64,000 nt of DNA from Myroides odoratus DSM 2801 (GCF_000243275.1 NZ_CM001437.1:1968352-2032351); one strand, 5' to 3'; shown: positions 53,635 to 63,366, numbered from the stretch's first letter. Program-made: numbers and translations. The notes: generated from the letters alone by a model not told the origin.

Positions 53635-54150
53635 ATGGAAGGAGAAATTGTAAATAAAGTTGCCAATAGTGCATTGAAAGTCTTTGATTTGGAGGATATG
53701 TATCCAACCAACCCAAGGATGGAAGTGGATATTGCTCAGTGGTTATATGAAGGCTTTGTTTTACGAGAGAAAGACTTCAGAGCGGCTCTAAAAGAGATTG
53801 ATTGGTCAATCTATCAAGATGCTTACGTTGGTTTATATTGCTCAACAGATGCGATATTACCAGGTTGGGCGTATATGCTTTTAACGAGTTATTTACAACC
53901 AGTTGCAAAACGCGTTTTCTTGGGAGATAAACACCATTTAGAAAATTCGATTTATCAAGAGTTGTTATTTGCGATAGATTACAGCCAATATCAGGACCTG
54001 CCTGTGATTATCAAGGGTTGCTCAAAGAAAGAGATTCCAGAGGAAGCGTACGTACTAGCAACACAATTGATGATGAATACAGCGCGATCGGTCATGTTTG
54101 GTGAAGCTTGTTCAGCTGTACCCGTTTACAAACGTTTAGCAAAAAAGTAA
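53635..54150 (+). CDS. DUF2480 family protein
   Basis: A 171-residue soluble protein beginning EGEIVNKVANSALKVFDLED, matching the DUF2480 family of Bacteroidetes. Its role is unknown; consistent linkage to sufS, sufE and the DUF59 gene suggests an accessory Fe-S function. Conserved-looking cysteines include GCSKKEI and FGEACSAVPVY. It starts 1 nt after the previous gene. Confidence 0.85.
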   Translation: MEGEIVNKVANSALKVFDLEDMYPTNPRMEVDIAQWLYEGFVLREKDFRAALKEIDWSIYQDAYVGLYCSTDAILPGWAYMLLTSYLQPVAKRVFLGDKHHLENSIYQELLFAIDYSQYQDLPVIIKGCSKKEIPEEAYVLATQLMMNTARSVMFGEACSAVPVYKRLAKK

Positions 54151-54206
54151 TTTTTTTTTGTCTTTTCCGCAGTTTATTGTTATTTTCGTGTTAAAATAAC
54201 AGTATT

Positions 54207-55052
54207 ATGAAAAAATTTTTGCTTAGCATTGCTGCTGTGTTTATGTTGTATTCCGCACAAGCTCAGGAAGCTGAAGGTACTGAAGTGCAAAAAAATTGGA
54301 CTTCAAAAGGGAATTTTGCTCTTATTGCAAATCAGTCTAGTTTTTCAAATTGGCAAGCAGGTGGGGACAATAACCTTGCTGGAAATGTAAACTTGAATTA
54401 CGATTTGAATTACAAGAAAGACGATTGGACTTGGGACAATAAGTTTCAAGTTAGTTATGGTCTAACGAAGTTAAAAGGGGAAAAAGAAAAGAAAACGGAT
54501 GACCGTTTAGAAATTACCTCTTTACTTGGTAAGCAAATGACAAACAAGTGGTATTATTCATTATTCATGAACTTTAAAACACAGATGGATTCTGGTTGGG
54601 ATAAAGACGGGAATAAGAATACACACTTTATGTCACCTGCTTATTTACAAATAGGACCTGGTTTATTGTGGAAACACGATGACAACCTAAAAGTAAACAT
54701 TGCACCAGCAACTTCTCGTTTTATCATGGTTCACAAGCATTTTACTGAATTTGGTGATGCTTTTGGGGTGGAAAAAGGTAAAACAATGGAGTACCAACTG
54801 GGTATGGCAGTTAATGGATACTACAAATTTAACCCAATGGAAAATGTTTCTATTGAGAACATCTTAAACCTGTATTCTAACTACTTAGAAAAACCAGAAA
54901 ATGTGGTATTAGATTATCAATTGAATGTTGTTTTGAAAGTGAATAAGTATTTATCTACAAACTTGACTTTCCAAGCAATTTACGATGATAAAGCATACCA
55001 AGGTTTCCAGTTAAGAGAAATGATTGGTTTAGGAGTAAACTATACGTTTTAA
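54207..55052 (+). CDS. DUF3078 family outer-membrane-like protein
   Basis: A 281-residue exported protein: signal peptide KKFLLSIAAVFMLYSAQAQ, then alternating beta strands (NWTSKGNFALIANQSSFSNW; NLNYDLNYKKDDWTWDNKF) ending with an aromatic C-terminal residue (VNYTF), which is typical of outer-membrane beta-barrels. It fits the DUF3078 family, function unknown. It comes after the SUF genes but has its own weak promoter-like element (TATTTTCG near 54181). Confidence 0.85.
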   Translation: MKKFLLSIAAVFMLYSAQAQEAEGTEVQKNWTSKGNFALIANQSSFSNWQAGGDNNLAGNVNLNYDLNYKKDDWTWDNKFQVSYGLTKLKGEKEKKTDDRLEITSLLGKQMTNKWYYSLFMNFKTQMDSGWDKDGNKNTHFMSPAYLQIGPGLLWKHDDNLKVNIAPATSRFIMVHKHFTEFGDAFGVEKGKTMEYQLGMAVNGYYKFNPMENVSIENILNLYSNYLEKPENVVLDYQLNVVLKVNKYLSTNLTFQAIYDDKAYQGFQLREMIGLGVNYTF

Positions 55053-55073
55053 TTGTAGATTGTACAAGAATAG

Positions 55074-55108
55074 AAAAAAGCTCAAGCCAGAAGGCTTGAG
55101 CTTTTTTT
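55074..55108. terminator. Bidirectional terminator between the DUF3078 gene and asnA
   Basis: Stem AAAGCTCAAGCC / GGCTTGAGCTTT with a 4-nt loop and A- and T-runs on the two sides, between convergent genes. Confidence 0.9.
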
Positions 55109-55109
55109 A

Positions 55110-56111
55110 TTACAATAAGTAAATCTGTTGTTGCGTAGCTTGGGCTCTAACTTCAGTAGGCCATAAACTGACTTGGACTTCGCCAATGTGTTGTTTGCGC
55201 AATAAAAACATACAAAGTCGCGATTGACCAATTCCACCACCAATACTCAAAGGAACTTGATCTTGTATGACCAATTGATGATACAACAAGTTCATTCTGC
55301 TACTGGTTTGAGTGAGCGCTAATTGGTGTAGCAAAGTGGCCTGATCCACGCGTATTCCCATCGAGCTCAATTCAACAGCTTGTTCTAAAACGGGATGCCA
55401 AACGAGCAAATCACCATTCAATCCTCGGTAGCCATCTTCTGTAGCCGTACTCCAATCATCGTAATCGGAAGCTCGACTATCGTGAGGAACTCCATTAGAT
55501 AATGGATGGCCTACACCCACAATGAAAACAGCTTTGTGTTCTTTGACGATGGCTTGTTCTCTTTCTTTTGGACTTAATGTCGGGTAGAGTTGCAAGAGTT
55601 GTTCTGCTTGGATAAAGGAAATCGCTTCGGGAAGCATAGGCTCAATCTGAAGCTCTTGCCAGACCATAGCCTCAGTTTCCCTTAGCGCTTGGTAAATATG
55701 GCGTACAATGGCTTTTAAATAGCTTAAACAACGGTTGTGCGGAGCTATTCTCAATTCCCAATCCCATTGATCTACATAAATAGAGTGAATAGGACTGTAA
55801 TCTTCATCGGCACGGATGGCACGCATATCCGTTAGAATCCCCTCATAAAGCGGTAACTCAAGCTCTTGCAAGCGAATTCTTTTCCATTTGGCTAAAGAGT
55901 GTACAATTACAGCATTAGTAGATAAAAATTTTACAGGAAAAGAAACTGCTTTTTCAACACCATTTAAGTCATCATTAATCCCTGTCCCCTCATGGACAAG
56001 CATAGGAGATGAAATGGGATACAAATTTAGTGCTTCGCTTAGTTTTGCAGCAAAGGTTTGTTTAATTAAGGCAATGGATTTCTCGGTCTGTAAAATTTCT
56101 TTTTTACGCAT
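55110..56111 (-). CDS. asnA: Aspartate-ammonia ligase (asparagine synthetase A)
   Basis: A 333-residue enzyme that makes asparagine from aspartate, ammonia and ATP. Its length and segments fit AsnA: the N-terminus with KSIALIKQTFAAKLSEALNL, PMLVHEGTGINDDLNG, then SIYVDQWDWELRI, and the C-terminal GGGIGQSRLCMFLLRK ATP-binding motif typical of class II aminoacyl-tRNA synthetase-like folds. It is preceded on its own strand by an Asn-rich leader ORF and a terminator hairpin, so expression is probably attenuated when asparagine is plentiful. Confidence 0.95.
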   Translation of the reverse strand: MRKKEILQTEKSIALIKQTFAAKLSEALNLYPISSPMLVHEGTGINDDLNGVEKAVSFPVKFLSTNAVIVHSLAKWKRIRLQELELPLYEGILTDMRAIRADEDYSPIHSIYVDQWDWELRIAPHNRCLSYLKAIVRHIYQALRETEAMVWQELQIEPMLPEAISFIQAEQLLQLYPTLSPKEREQAIVKEHKAVFIVGVGHPLSNGVPHDSRASDYDDWSTATEDGYRGLNGDLLVWHPVLEQAVELSSMGIRVDQATLLHQLALTQTSSRMNLLYHQLVIQDQVPLSIGGGIGQSRLCMFLLRKQHIGEVQVSLWPTEVRAQATQQQIYLL

Positions 56112-56137
56112 AATGGTACCTGTTAAATGTTATAAAT

Positions 56138-56166
56138 AAAAAAAGGCCCCTCGAATGAGGAGCCTT
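56138..56166 (-). promoter_or_regulatory. Attenuator terminator upstream of asnA
   Basis: Read on the minus strand, AAGGCTCCTC / GAGGGGCCTT forms a 10-bp stem (one mismatch) with loop ATTC, followed by a run of T, ending 27 nt before the asnA ATG. A terminator in the leader rather than after the gene points to attenuation. The 3' end of the leader ORF is 26 nt before it. Confidence 0.75.
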
Positions 56167-56191
56167 AAACGTTGAATAAATAATATAAATA

Positions 56192-56287
56192 TTAGCCTAT
56201 TCTCAATCCATAGAAATTCCCCTTCGAAGTGCAGATGCAATTCAAATTTGAAGAGAAATTAGTATTAGTTAAGATTGATATAAGCAT
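56192..56287 (-). CDS. Asn-rich leader peptide of asnA (putative attenuation leader)
   Basis: A 31-codon ORF with an ATG at 56287 and a TAA at 56192, just upstream of the attenuator hairpin. The middle reads TNTNFSSNLN, and five of 31 residues are Asn, all encoded by AAT (codons 8, 10, 14, 16 and 24). This is the layout of amino-acid leader peptides, with the amino acid being the product of the following enzyme, AsnA. When Asn-tRNA is scarce, stalling of the ribosome at these codons could prevent terminator formation. No competing antiterminator was drawn with confidence. A TACTTTTA (one off from TAnnTTTG) at 56318-56325 may be the promoter. Confidence 0.65.
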   Translation of the reverse strand: MLISILTNTNFSSNLNCICTSKGNFYGLRIG

Positions 56288-56360
56288 AATGAATTGGCGT
56301 TTGATTAAACGGAAGAATAAAAGTACTACATTTTATCTTTGCTGTACTCTAAAATAAAAG

Positions 56361-57596
56361 TTAAATTTTATCTTCTTCATTTTCAATTAAATGATCGAAA
56401 TCAGGATACAAGAAATTGTTGTAAGGGAATCGAGTGATGTGAATTTGACGAACGGTCTCATACACTTTTTTTCTAAACTCCTCAAAGTTTTCCTTGTTGG
56501 TCGCTGAGATGAAAATGGCATTATCTACACCCACTTTGTTCATCCATGTTTTTTTCCATTCCTCAATTGAATAGTGACGAGAGGTGCGTTCTGTCATTAA
56601 ATCATCTTCTGCAATCACTTCGGGATGGTAGGCATCAATTTTATTAAATACCATGATGGTTGGCTTATCATCACTTTTGATGTCTTTTAGAATATCATTG
56701 ACTGAGGCAATGTGATCTTCGAAATCATGGTGAGAAATATCTACTACATGCAAGAGTAAATCTGCTTCTCTAACCTCATCTAATGTACTTTTAAACGACT
56801 CAACTAATTGCGTTGGAAGTTTGCGAATAAATCCAACAGTATCAGAAAGAAGGAAAGGCAAATTGCCAATAACAATTTTTCGAACGGTGGTATCTAAAGT
56901 CGCAAATAGTTTATTCTCAACGAAAACTTCACTTTTTCCAATGGCATTCATTAACGTCGATTTACCCACGTTGGTGTACCCAACAAGTGCCACGCGAACC
57001 ATAGCTCCACGATTACTACGTTGAGAAGCCATTTGCTTGTCAATTACTTTTAATTTTTCACGCAACAAGGTAATTCTATCGCGAACGATACGTCTATCTG
57101 TCTCAATTTCTGTCTCTCCAGGACCACGCATCCCAATACCTCCACGCTGTCTTTCCAAGTGGGTCCACATTCCCGATAAACGAGGAAGTAAGTATTGAAA
57201 TTGAGCGAGCTCTACTTGCGTTCTCGCATAGGAAGTCTGTGCGCGTTGAGCGAAAATGTCTAAAATTAAGTTGGTTCGGTCTAAGACCTTACAGTCGAGT
57301 ATTCTAGTAATGTTCTTTTGCTGACCTGGTGAAAGTTCATCATCAAATATGACCGTGTGAATATCGTGTTCGACAATATATGATTTGATCTCCTCCATTT
57401 TTCCCGTTCCCAAGAAAGTCTTCGCATTGGGCTGATCTAATTTTTGACTAAAACGCTTGTGTACTTCTCCACCTGCCGTAATAGTTAAAAACTCTAACTC
57501 ATCCAAGTACTCATTCAACTTCGCTTCATCTTGATCTCTATTGATAATACCTACAATAACAGATCTTTCAAAATTTATTTCTTCTCTTTCAATCAT
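56361..57596 (-). CDS. hflX: GTPase HflX
   Basis: A 411-residue ribosome-associated GTPase of the HflX family, known for splitting stalled 70S ribosomes. The G1 motif is GYTNVGKST, G3 DTVGF, G4 NKID; the family N-terminal domain includes TKTFLGTGKMEEI-type sequence and DDELSPGQQKN, and the linker RGGIGMRGPGETEIETDRR is characteristic. It is transcribed from a TAATTTTG -7 element that overlaps a palindrome (57604-57619). The C-terminus ends close to the asnA leader, without a clear terminator between. Confidence 0.95.
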   Translation of the reverse strand: MIEREEINFERSVIVGIINRDQDEAKLNEYLDELEFLTITAGGEVHKRFSQKLDQPNAKTFLGTGKMEEIKSYIVEHDIHTVIFDDELSPGQQKNITRILDCKVLDRTNLILDIFAQRAQTSYARTQVELAQFQYLLPRLSGMWTHLERQRGGIGMRGPGETEIETDRRIVRDRITLLREKLKVIDKQMASQRSNRGAMVRVALVGYTNVGKSTLMNAIGKSEVFVENKLFATLDTTVRKIVIGNLPFLLSDTVGFIRKLPTQLVESFKSTLDEVREADLLLHVVDISHHDFEDHIASVNDILKDIKSDDKPTIMVFNKIDAYHPEVIAEDDLMTERTSRHYSIEEWKKTWMNKVGVDNAIFISATNKENFEEFRKKVYETVRQIHITRFPYNNFLYPDFDHLIENEEDKI

Positions 57597-57603
57597 ATAA
57601 CTA

Positions 57604-57624
57604 TTGTCTATGTAGACAAAATTA
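57604..57624 (-). promoter_or_regulatory. hflX promoter element with overlapping perfect palindrome
   Basis: TTGTCTA-TG-TAGACAA (57604-57619) is a perfect 7+7 inverted repeat overlapping the minus-strand -7 box TAATTTTG (57617-57624) and ending 8 nt before the hflX ATG. It is well placed to be an operator that blocks initiation. The binding protein is unknown. Confidence 0.5.
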
Positions 57625-57952
57625 GTAAAAAAATATGGGTTGATGGTTTTTGTCAGGTAAGAGTTTGTGATTTGAATGCGTGAAAATTTTTAGAAATACA
57701 ACGGCAACAAGGATTTTGTAGTTAAACACAACGAGTGAAAAAATTAAGAAATGTTAATAAAATAGACGCTTTTGCTTAAATATTTCATTTTTGATGATGA
57801 TGAAAATTATTTTATATTTATAATGAATTGCTATATTCTATTTTTTTTATTTAAAATAAGGTGATAATATGATTTATATTAATTTATGTTTTGTTAATAT
57901 TAATATAAAAAAAATTATATATTTGACAGTAACTAACCTAAAACGAATACAC
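57625..57952. other. Intergenic region hflX / T9SS adhesin
   Basis: About 330 bp, very AT-rich, between divergent genes. Apart from the hflX promoter at its left edge and TATATTTG at 57918-57925 upstream of the adhesin, I see nothing supported. Confidence 0.5.
57918..57925 (+). promoter_or_regulatory. Candidate -7 element of the T9SS adhesin gene (TATATTTG)
   Basis: An exact TAnnTTTG match 27 nt before the ATG at 57953. It lies inside the longer frame (from 57869) and so supports the shorter start. Confidence 0.6.
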
Positions 57953-60900
57953 ATGAAAAGAATTACAGTGCTTTTCTTTTTCTTGCTGAGTGTATATTTC
58001 AGCTACGGACAAGAAATAACGATTGGCACAGGTAGCATTGCTCAAGAGTATCCTTTGTCCAATTATTACGGTTATCAACGTTCAGCGGCATTATATACTG
58101 CAGCTGAAATTAATCAAACCGGTTTTATTAATAAATTAGCTTGGGATATTGGAAAGCTGGGTGATAGTAGACCTGTGAAAATATATTTAAAAGTAGTAGA
58201 GACGGATACTTTAGTTGCAGCGAATTGGGCAACTTTGACAACTGGCGCTACTTTGGTCTACAATGGTAGTTTTGTTCCAAAAAATACGACAGGCTATCGT
58301 ACAATTAATTTGGATCGAAGTTTTAATTATGTTGGAGGTACTAAAAGTGTATTGGTTTTAGTCGAAACAAATGCTGGTGGAGCTGGAATTGATGAAGCAG
58401 AAGGATTGCTCATTAAAGCTTCTGCAAGTACAAATCGACATTTGACCACTAGAGTAGATAATACCAGTGCATCAGGTAATTTGTCTTTTGTTTCGAGTAG
58501 ACCTAATATTAAAATGATATTTGGCCCAGAAATTACATGTTATGGTATTCATGCTGTAATCGATACAGTAAAAGCGAAAAGTATCAGTTTTTCTATTACT
58601 TCTCAAACAACGACAACGTCTTTTTCATATGAAATAAGAACATCTGGTAATCCAGGTTCAGGAGCAACAGGTTTGACAGCATCTGGAACGATTACAGATA
58701 TGACTACACAACCCTTTGTTGTAAGAGGGTTAACTCAACTAACAGATTATACTTTATATGTTCGTGCTAATTGTGCGAACAGCCAAAATTCGTTGTATAG
58801 TGAAGGGCTTGATTTTTCAACACCTTTAGACATTGTTCAACTACCTTTTACTGAGAATTTTGAAGATGAAACACATTTTTATTACGTTAATGATACAAAT
58901 AATAAATGGTATATTGATAGTGCTGTAAATAATGGAGGAACAAAGGCACTTTACATAAGTAAAGATGCAGGATTGACTAATACATACAATAATGTTGGGG
59001 TTCAAGTTTCCCACGCCTTCATGAATGTTGAAATTCCAGAAGGTGCGGAAGATTTAGAAATTAGCTTTGATTGGCGCTGTTTAGGGCAAACGGGACTAAA
59101 GGATTATTTTAGAGTTTGGTTAGTTCCCATGACATATACGCCAACAGTTCGATCCCAGATTACAGCTAATGCTACTAGAATTCAAATCGGAAGAGAACAA
59201 TATTACGATAATGCAGTTTTCTTGAATGAAAGAGCTTTTATTCATGTTGCTCCATTTGCAGGACAGCAAATGCGCATAGTTTTTGAGTGGAAACAGGATT
59301 CAAGTGGGGGAGAAGATCCACCTGCTGCGATTGATAATTTAAATATTAAACCTTATTTCTGTAAAAAAGTTGCGAGTAATACGATTCAAGTTTCTAATAT
59401 AACGACAACTGAAGGAACCGTTAGTTGGACTTCAACTACTGCTCAATCGTATGAGGTGTATTTAACCGAAGCTCCTCATGCTCCAGCAAGTGTTATACCT
59501 CCTACAGGTAATAACGGGATTCTAGCATCAACGAATACTACAACACATACCTTTACTAATTTAAAATCTGGAACTCAATATTTAGTCTGGGTACGTGCAA
59601 AATGTGAACCAAATAAACTAAGTGTTTGGGATGGTCCTAAAATCTTAGCGACAGACATGAAATTAGAGGAGTTGCCTTATAGCGAAGATTTTGAAGGGGT
59701 AACTAATTTTGAGTATAAGAAAAATGATTCAAAAAATAAATGGTTTGTTGGATCAGCAGTGAATAACGGTGGTTCAAAAGCGTTGTATATTAGTGAAAAT
59801 TATGGATTGACCAATACCTATAATGTTACAGGAATTCAAGTCTCTCATGTGTATAAAGATTTTAAAATACCTGCAGGAACCCAGGAAGTGAAAGTGAACT
59901 TTGATTGGCGTTGTGTAGGAGAAGGTACAATATCGGATTATTTTAGAGTTTGGGTAGTTCCTCAGAATTATACTCCTTCTGTAGGGACGCAAATTGCAGT
60001 GGGTACGAATAGAATTAGATTGGGCAGTGCACAGTTTAATGGAAGAGATACTTTTAAAAGTGAAGAAATTATTTTCGATGCGACAGCTTATGCCGGTCAA
60101 AATGTACGTTTAGTATTTGAATGGAGACAAGATAATACAGGTGGTAATCAGCCTCCAGTGGCTATTGATAACTTAAAAGTTGAAGCAAAAAGTTGTGTTG
60201 CACCAACAAATTTTAGAGTAATTGAAACGCGTGGAACTACGGCTAAAGTAGCTTGGACAAGAGTGCCGAGACAAAATAGATTTGAAATTTACTATTCGAC
60301 AGTAAATACACCGCCGGGTGAAACTGTTACGGGGTCAATTATTACGACTCAAAATCCGTATACAATAACGGGATTAACGGAGAGAACAACATATTATGTT
60401 TGGATTAGAACCGTTTGTGGAGAAAACAACAGAAGCTTCTGGAAACCTCTTACAATCAATACAGGACAAATCCCTGCCGATATGCCTTTTAATGAAGACT
60501 TTGAAGGGGGAGGTAATTGGGATTTTCAAAGTCCAGCATTGAATAAATGGGTGGTTGGTACAGCTGTAAATAATGGTGGAAACGAATCTCTTTATGTTAG
60601 TGAAAATGAAGGTGTTACAAATTCATATGATGTAAATGTTGCAACAGTCGCTCATGCCTATCGAGATATTGCTATTCCAATGGGAACAGCTGAATCTAAT
60701 TTAAGTTTTGATTGGCGTTGTATGGGAGAAGGAACAACAACAAAACGTGATTATTTTAAAGTATGGTTGGTACCAAATACGTTTACTCCAATTGTAGGGC
60801 AACAAATTACTGCAGCAGCGGATCATATTCAAGTGGGTGGGATGTTTAACCAGCAGGGAACATTTACTAATTATATAATTCAAAATATTGATTTAATCCA

Positions 60901-63307
60901 ATTTCAAGGACGCGTAATGCGATTAGTTTTTGAATGGCGTCAAGATGCAAATGGTGGAGATCAACCTCCAGGCGCTATTGACAACATAAGAATTGAAAAA
61001 GGAGTTTGCCCGAAAGTTAGAAACCTTCAAGCAGAAGCAATTGAGAATGCTTCTCCTCAAAGCGCATTGTTAACTTGGGATTCCTTTGGTAACGAAACGC
61101 AGTGGGAAGTAATCATTTTCGAATTGGAAGATCCTACAGTTCCTAATAATACGACACCAGGAGGGATTATTGTAAACCAAACGAGTTATGTGTTTAGGGA
61201 CCCAGATCCAACAAACCCAGCGCCTCGTTTTTATAAATTTTATGTTCGTCCAGTTTGTGATGGTGATGGTGGTGGAGCTACAAAAAAATGGACAGGACCT
61301 GCTGCCATATCTTTTATTCCTCCTCCAGGTTGTGCGAAAGTAAAAGCAGATATTGAATTTACAGAAATTGAAGGATTGGAACAGAATGAAAAAGGAGAGT
61401 ATATTATTTGCGAGAAAGGAACATTCGATTTTAAATTAGGAGCTTCATACTATGATATTAAAAGAACGGAACGATATAAAGTAGAACCAATTGAATATAA
61501 ACCACCTTTCCCTTTCAAAGGAGGAGATGCTATTAATTTGACCCGAGATGATGCATGGTCAGAGGTTATTGATCTTGGGTTTAACTTCTGTTTCTTTGGA
61601 AATAGCTACAATAAAGTTTTGATTGGAACGAATGGAATGATAACCTTTAGTATCAGAGATGTAGTGCCAGGAGGAAGATATATACCACTAGATGGTTCTG
61701 GTTATAGCTATACTGCGGCTCATCAAATACCGATTGATAGAGGAGGGACAACTTCTCCTCCATATGTGAACGCTATTCATGGAGTGATGCAGGATATGGA
61801 GCCAGATAATTCACCAGCTGACTATTCTGTGAATTATCAAATTATGGGTAAAGCCCCTTGTCGTACTTTAGTATTTAATATGTATCATATGGGGTTGTTT
61901 GATAGGTTTAGCTGTCCTTATTTTCCAGAAGATGTGGAAACAGCAACAACAACCGCACAAATAGTACTGTATGAGGGAAGTAATATTATAGAGGTTTATG
62001 TTAAAAATAGAAAGGCATGTACTGGATTTAATAATGGTAGTGGTCTGATTGGTATTCAAAATGCAGATGGAACTGTAGGTTATGCCCCTCCGGGTAGAAA
62101 TTCAGGTCCATGGGATGCTCAAAATGAAGCGTGGCGTTTTTCTCCAGATGCTGAATCAACAGCAGAGTTTTTATGGGAAAAAGATGATGAGTTTTTCTCT
62201 ACAGATGCTGAGATTGATATTCAGGTGGATAAAACAGTAAAATATACTGCAAAAGCAATTTATCAAATCTGTGGTGAAGAAGAAACGATAATGACGAAGG
62301 AGTTTATCTTCCTTAAAGAAGATTTTGAAATAGGTCAAGTGAAAGATTTAGTACAATGTACAAAAAAACCAGGTGAAGAAAATATCTTTGATTTGAGAGA
62401 TGCATATCCTGATATTTATGGCAATCTTGATCCAACGCGATATGTCTTGAAGTTCTATGAAACAGAAGAAGATAGGGCTGCCGATAGGGCTTCGCTACCA
62501 GATATCGTTAAGTATAAAGGATCAAATAAACCAATCTTTATTAAATTAACGAATAAACTAACAGGATGTATAGAATACAAAACATTTAGGTTGACTGTTG
62601 ACAAACCTTTGCCAGTGACTATTTTAGAGGATAAAAGTGTATGTGGGTCGTATTTACTTCCAAAATTAGCAGAAGGAGAAGCGTATTATACGAAGCCATA
62701 TGGTGAAGGAATTAAATATGAAGGAGGTGCTATATTTAGTGAGATTGGTACGCATGATATTTATGTTTATAAAGTAGATGAAAAAGGATGCTTTGGTCAA
62801 TCTCAGTTTGTCTTAGAGGTTGTAGAACAGATCGTTGCGGATCGAATAGCAAATATGGTGTTGAAATGTGAGGTATATTCATTACCAGCTTTGTCTGAGT
62901 ATAACAAATATTATACGTTGCCAAATGGAGAAGGTGAAGAATTACCAGCGGGAACAATCATCTATGAGCCAACAACTATTTATATTTTTGCTACATTGGA
63001 AGGTGAAAAAGGAGCTGTTTGTGTGGATCAAAGTAGTTTCACTATCGATTTTGAAGAATGTCCAATTCCGAAGGGAATTTCACCAAATGGCGATGGAATA
63101 AATGATGCATTGGATTTAAGCGGCTATGGAGTTTCAAAAATTCAGATTTTTAACCGAAATGGAATGGAGGTTTATTCCCAAGGTTTATATCAGAGTGAAT
63201 GGAAAGGACAAGATAAATCGGGCAATAAATTACCATCTGGAACTTATTTTTATGTCATTGTTGCTAATGGTGAGATGAAATCAGGTTGGATACAACTTAG
63301 TTATTAA
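57953..63307 (+). CDS. Large T9SS type-B secreted adhesin-like protein
   Basis: A 1784-residue exported protein when started at 57953, which gives a signal peptide (KRITVLFFFLLSVYFSYGQ) downstream of a promoter element; the frame itself opens at 57869. It has three ~180-200-residue similar modules at about 297-495, 574-747 and 845-1017 (each with NFE- or DFEG-type starts, KALYIS-, FDWRC-, FEW(R/K)QD- and AIDN motifs), separated by fibronectin III-like domains. A nidogen-like region follows (WSEVIDLGFNFCFFGNSYNK), and the last ~80 residues, with PKGISPNGDGINDALDLSG and KLPSGTYFYVIVANG, form the type-B (gliding-motility-associated) C-terminal domain that directs export by the type IX system. 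It likely mediates surface adhesion. Confidence 0.9.
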   Translation: MKRITVLFFFLLSVYFSYGQEITIGTGSIAQEYPLSNYYGYQRSAALYTAAEINQTGFINKLAWDIGKLGDSRPVKIYLKVVETDTLVAANWATLTTGATLVYNGSFVPKNTTGYRTINLDRSFNYVGGTKSVLVLVETNAGGAGIDEAEGLLIKASASTNRHLTTRVDNTSASGNLSFVSSRPNIKMIFGPEITCYGIHAVIDTVKAKSISFSITSQTTTTSFSYEIRTSGNPGSGATGLTASGTITDMTTQPFVVRGLTQLTDYTLYVRANCANSQNSLYSEGLDFSTPLDIVQLPFTENFEDETHFYYVNDTNNKWYIDSAVNNGGTKALYISKDAGLTNTYNNVGVQVSHAFMNVEIPEGAEDLEISFDWRCLGQTGLKDYFRVWLVPMTYTPTVRSQITANATRIQIGREQYYDNAVFLNERAFIHVAPFAGQQMRIVFEWKQDSSGGEDPPAAIDNLNIKPYFCKKVASNTIQVSNITTTEGTVSWTSTTAQSYEVYLTEAPHAPASVIPPTGNNGILASTNTTTHTFTNLKSGTQYLVWVRAKCEPNKLSVWDGPKILATDMKLEELPYSEDFEGVTNFEYKKNDSKNKWFVGSAVNNGGSKALYISENYGLTNTYNVTGIQVSHVYKDFKIPAGTQEVKVNFDWRCVGEGTISDYFRVWVVPQNYTPSVGTQIAVGTNRIRLGSAQFNGRDTFKSEEIIFDATAYAGQNVRLVFEWRQDNTGGNQPPVAIDNLKVEAKSCVAPTNFRVIETRGTTAKVAWTRVPRQNRFEIYYSTVNTPPGETVTGSIITTQNPYTITGLTERTTYYVWIRTVCGENNRSFWKPLTINTGQIPADMPFNEDFEGGGNWDFQSPALNKWVVGTAVNNGGNESLYVSENEGVTNSYDVNVATVAHAYRDIAIPMGTAESNLSFDWRCMGEGTTTKRDYFKVWLVPNTFTPIVGQQITAAADHIQVGGMFNQQGTFTNYIIQNIDLIQFQGRVMRLVFEWRQDANGGDQPPGAIDNIRIEKGVCPKVRNLQAEAIENASPQSALLTWDSFGNETQWEVIIFELEDPTVPNNTTPGGIIVNQTSYVFRDPDPTNPAPRFYKFYVRPVCDGDGGGATKKWTGPAAISFIPPPGCAKVKADIEFTEIEGLEQNEKGEYIICEKGTFDFKLGASYYDIKRTERYKVEPIEYKPPFPFKGGDAINLTRDDAWSEVIDLGFNFCFFGNSYNKVLIGTNGMITFSIRDVVPGGRYIPLDGSGYSYTAAHQIPIDRGGTTSPPYVNAIHGVMQDMEPDNSPADYSVNYQIMGKAPCRTLVFNMYHMGLFDRFSCPYFPEDVETATTTAQIVLYEGSNIIEVYVKNRKACTGFNNGSGLIGIQNADGTVGYAPPGRNSGPWDAQNEAWRFSPDAESTAEFLWEKDDEFFSTDAEIDIQVDKTVKYTAKAIYQICGEEETIMTKEFIFLKEDFEIGQVKDLVQCTKKPGEENIFDLRDAYPDIYGNLDPTRYVLKFYETEEDRAADRASLPDIVKYKGSNKPIFIKLTNKLTGCIEYKTFRLTVDKPLPVTILEDKSVCGSYLLPKLAEGEAYYTKPYGEGIKYEGGAIFSEIGTHDIYVYKVDEKGCFGQSQFVLEVVEQIVADRIANMVLKCEVYSLPALSEYNKYYTLPNGEGEELPAGTIIYEPTTIYIFATLEGEKGAVCVDQSSFTIDFEECPIPKGISPNGDGINDALDLSGYGVSKIQIFNRNGMEVYSQGLYQSEWKGQDKSGNKLPSGTYFYVIVANGEMKSGWIQLSY

Positions 63308-63314
63308 TATTAAT

Positions 63315-63348
63315 AAACAACTGTGTGTGATTCCACGCACAGTTGTTT
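63315..63348 (+). terminator. Hairpin between the adhesin and PorP/SprF genes
   Basis: A 15-bp stem with one G-T pair (AAACAACTGTGTGTG paired with CACGCACAGTTGTTT), 8 nt after the stop. No T-run follows, so it may be a partial terminator or an mRNA-stabilising hairpin that lowers expression of the next gene relative to the cargo. Confidence 0.6.
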
Positions 63349-63366
63349 CAAAAAAATAAATCGTAT

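Noticed and set aside
56334..56341. TATCTTTG on the plus strand near the end of hflX
   Set aside because: An exact -7 match, but no gene lies downstream on that strand; it would only give antisense RNA to hflX. Probably chance.
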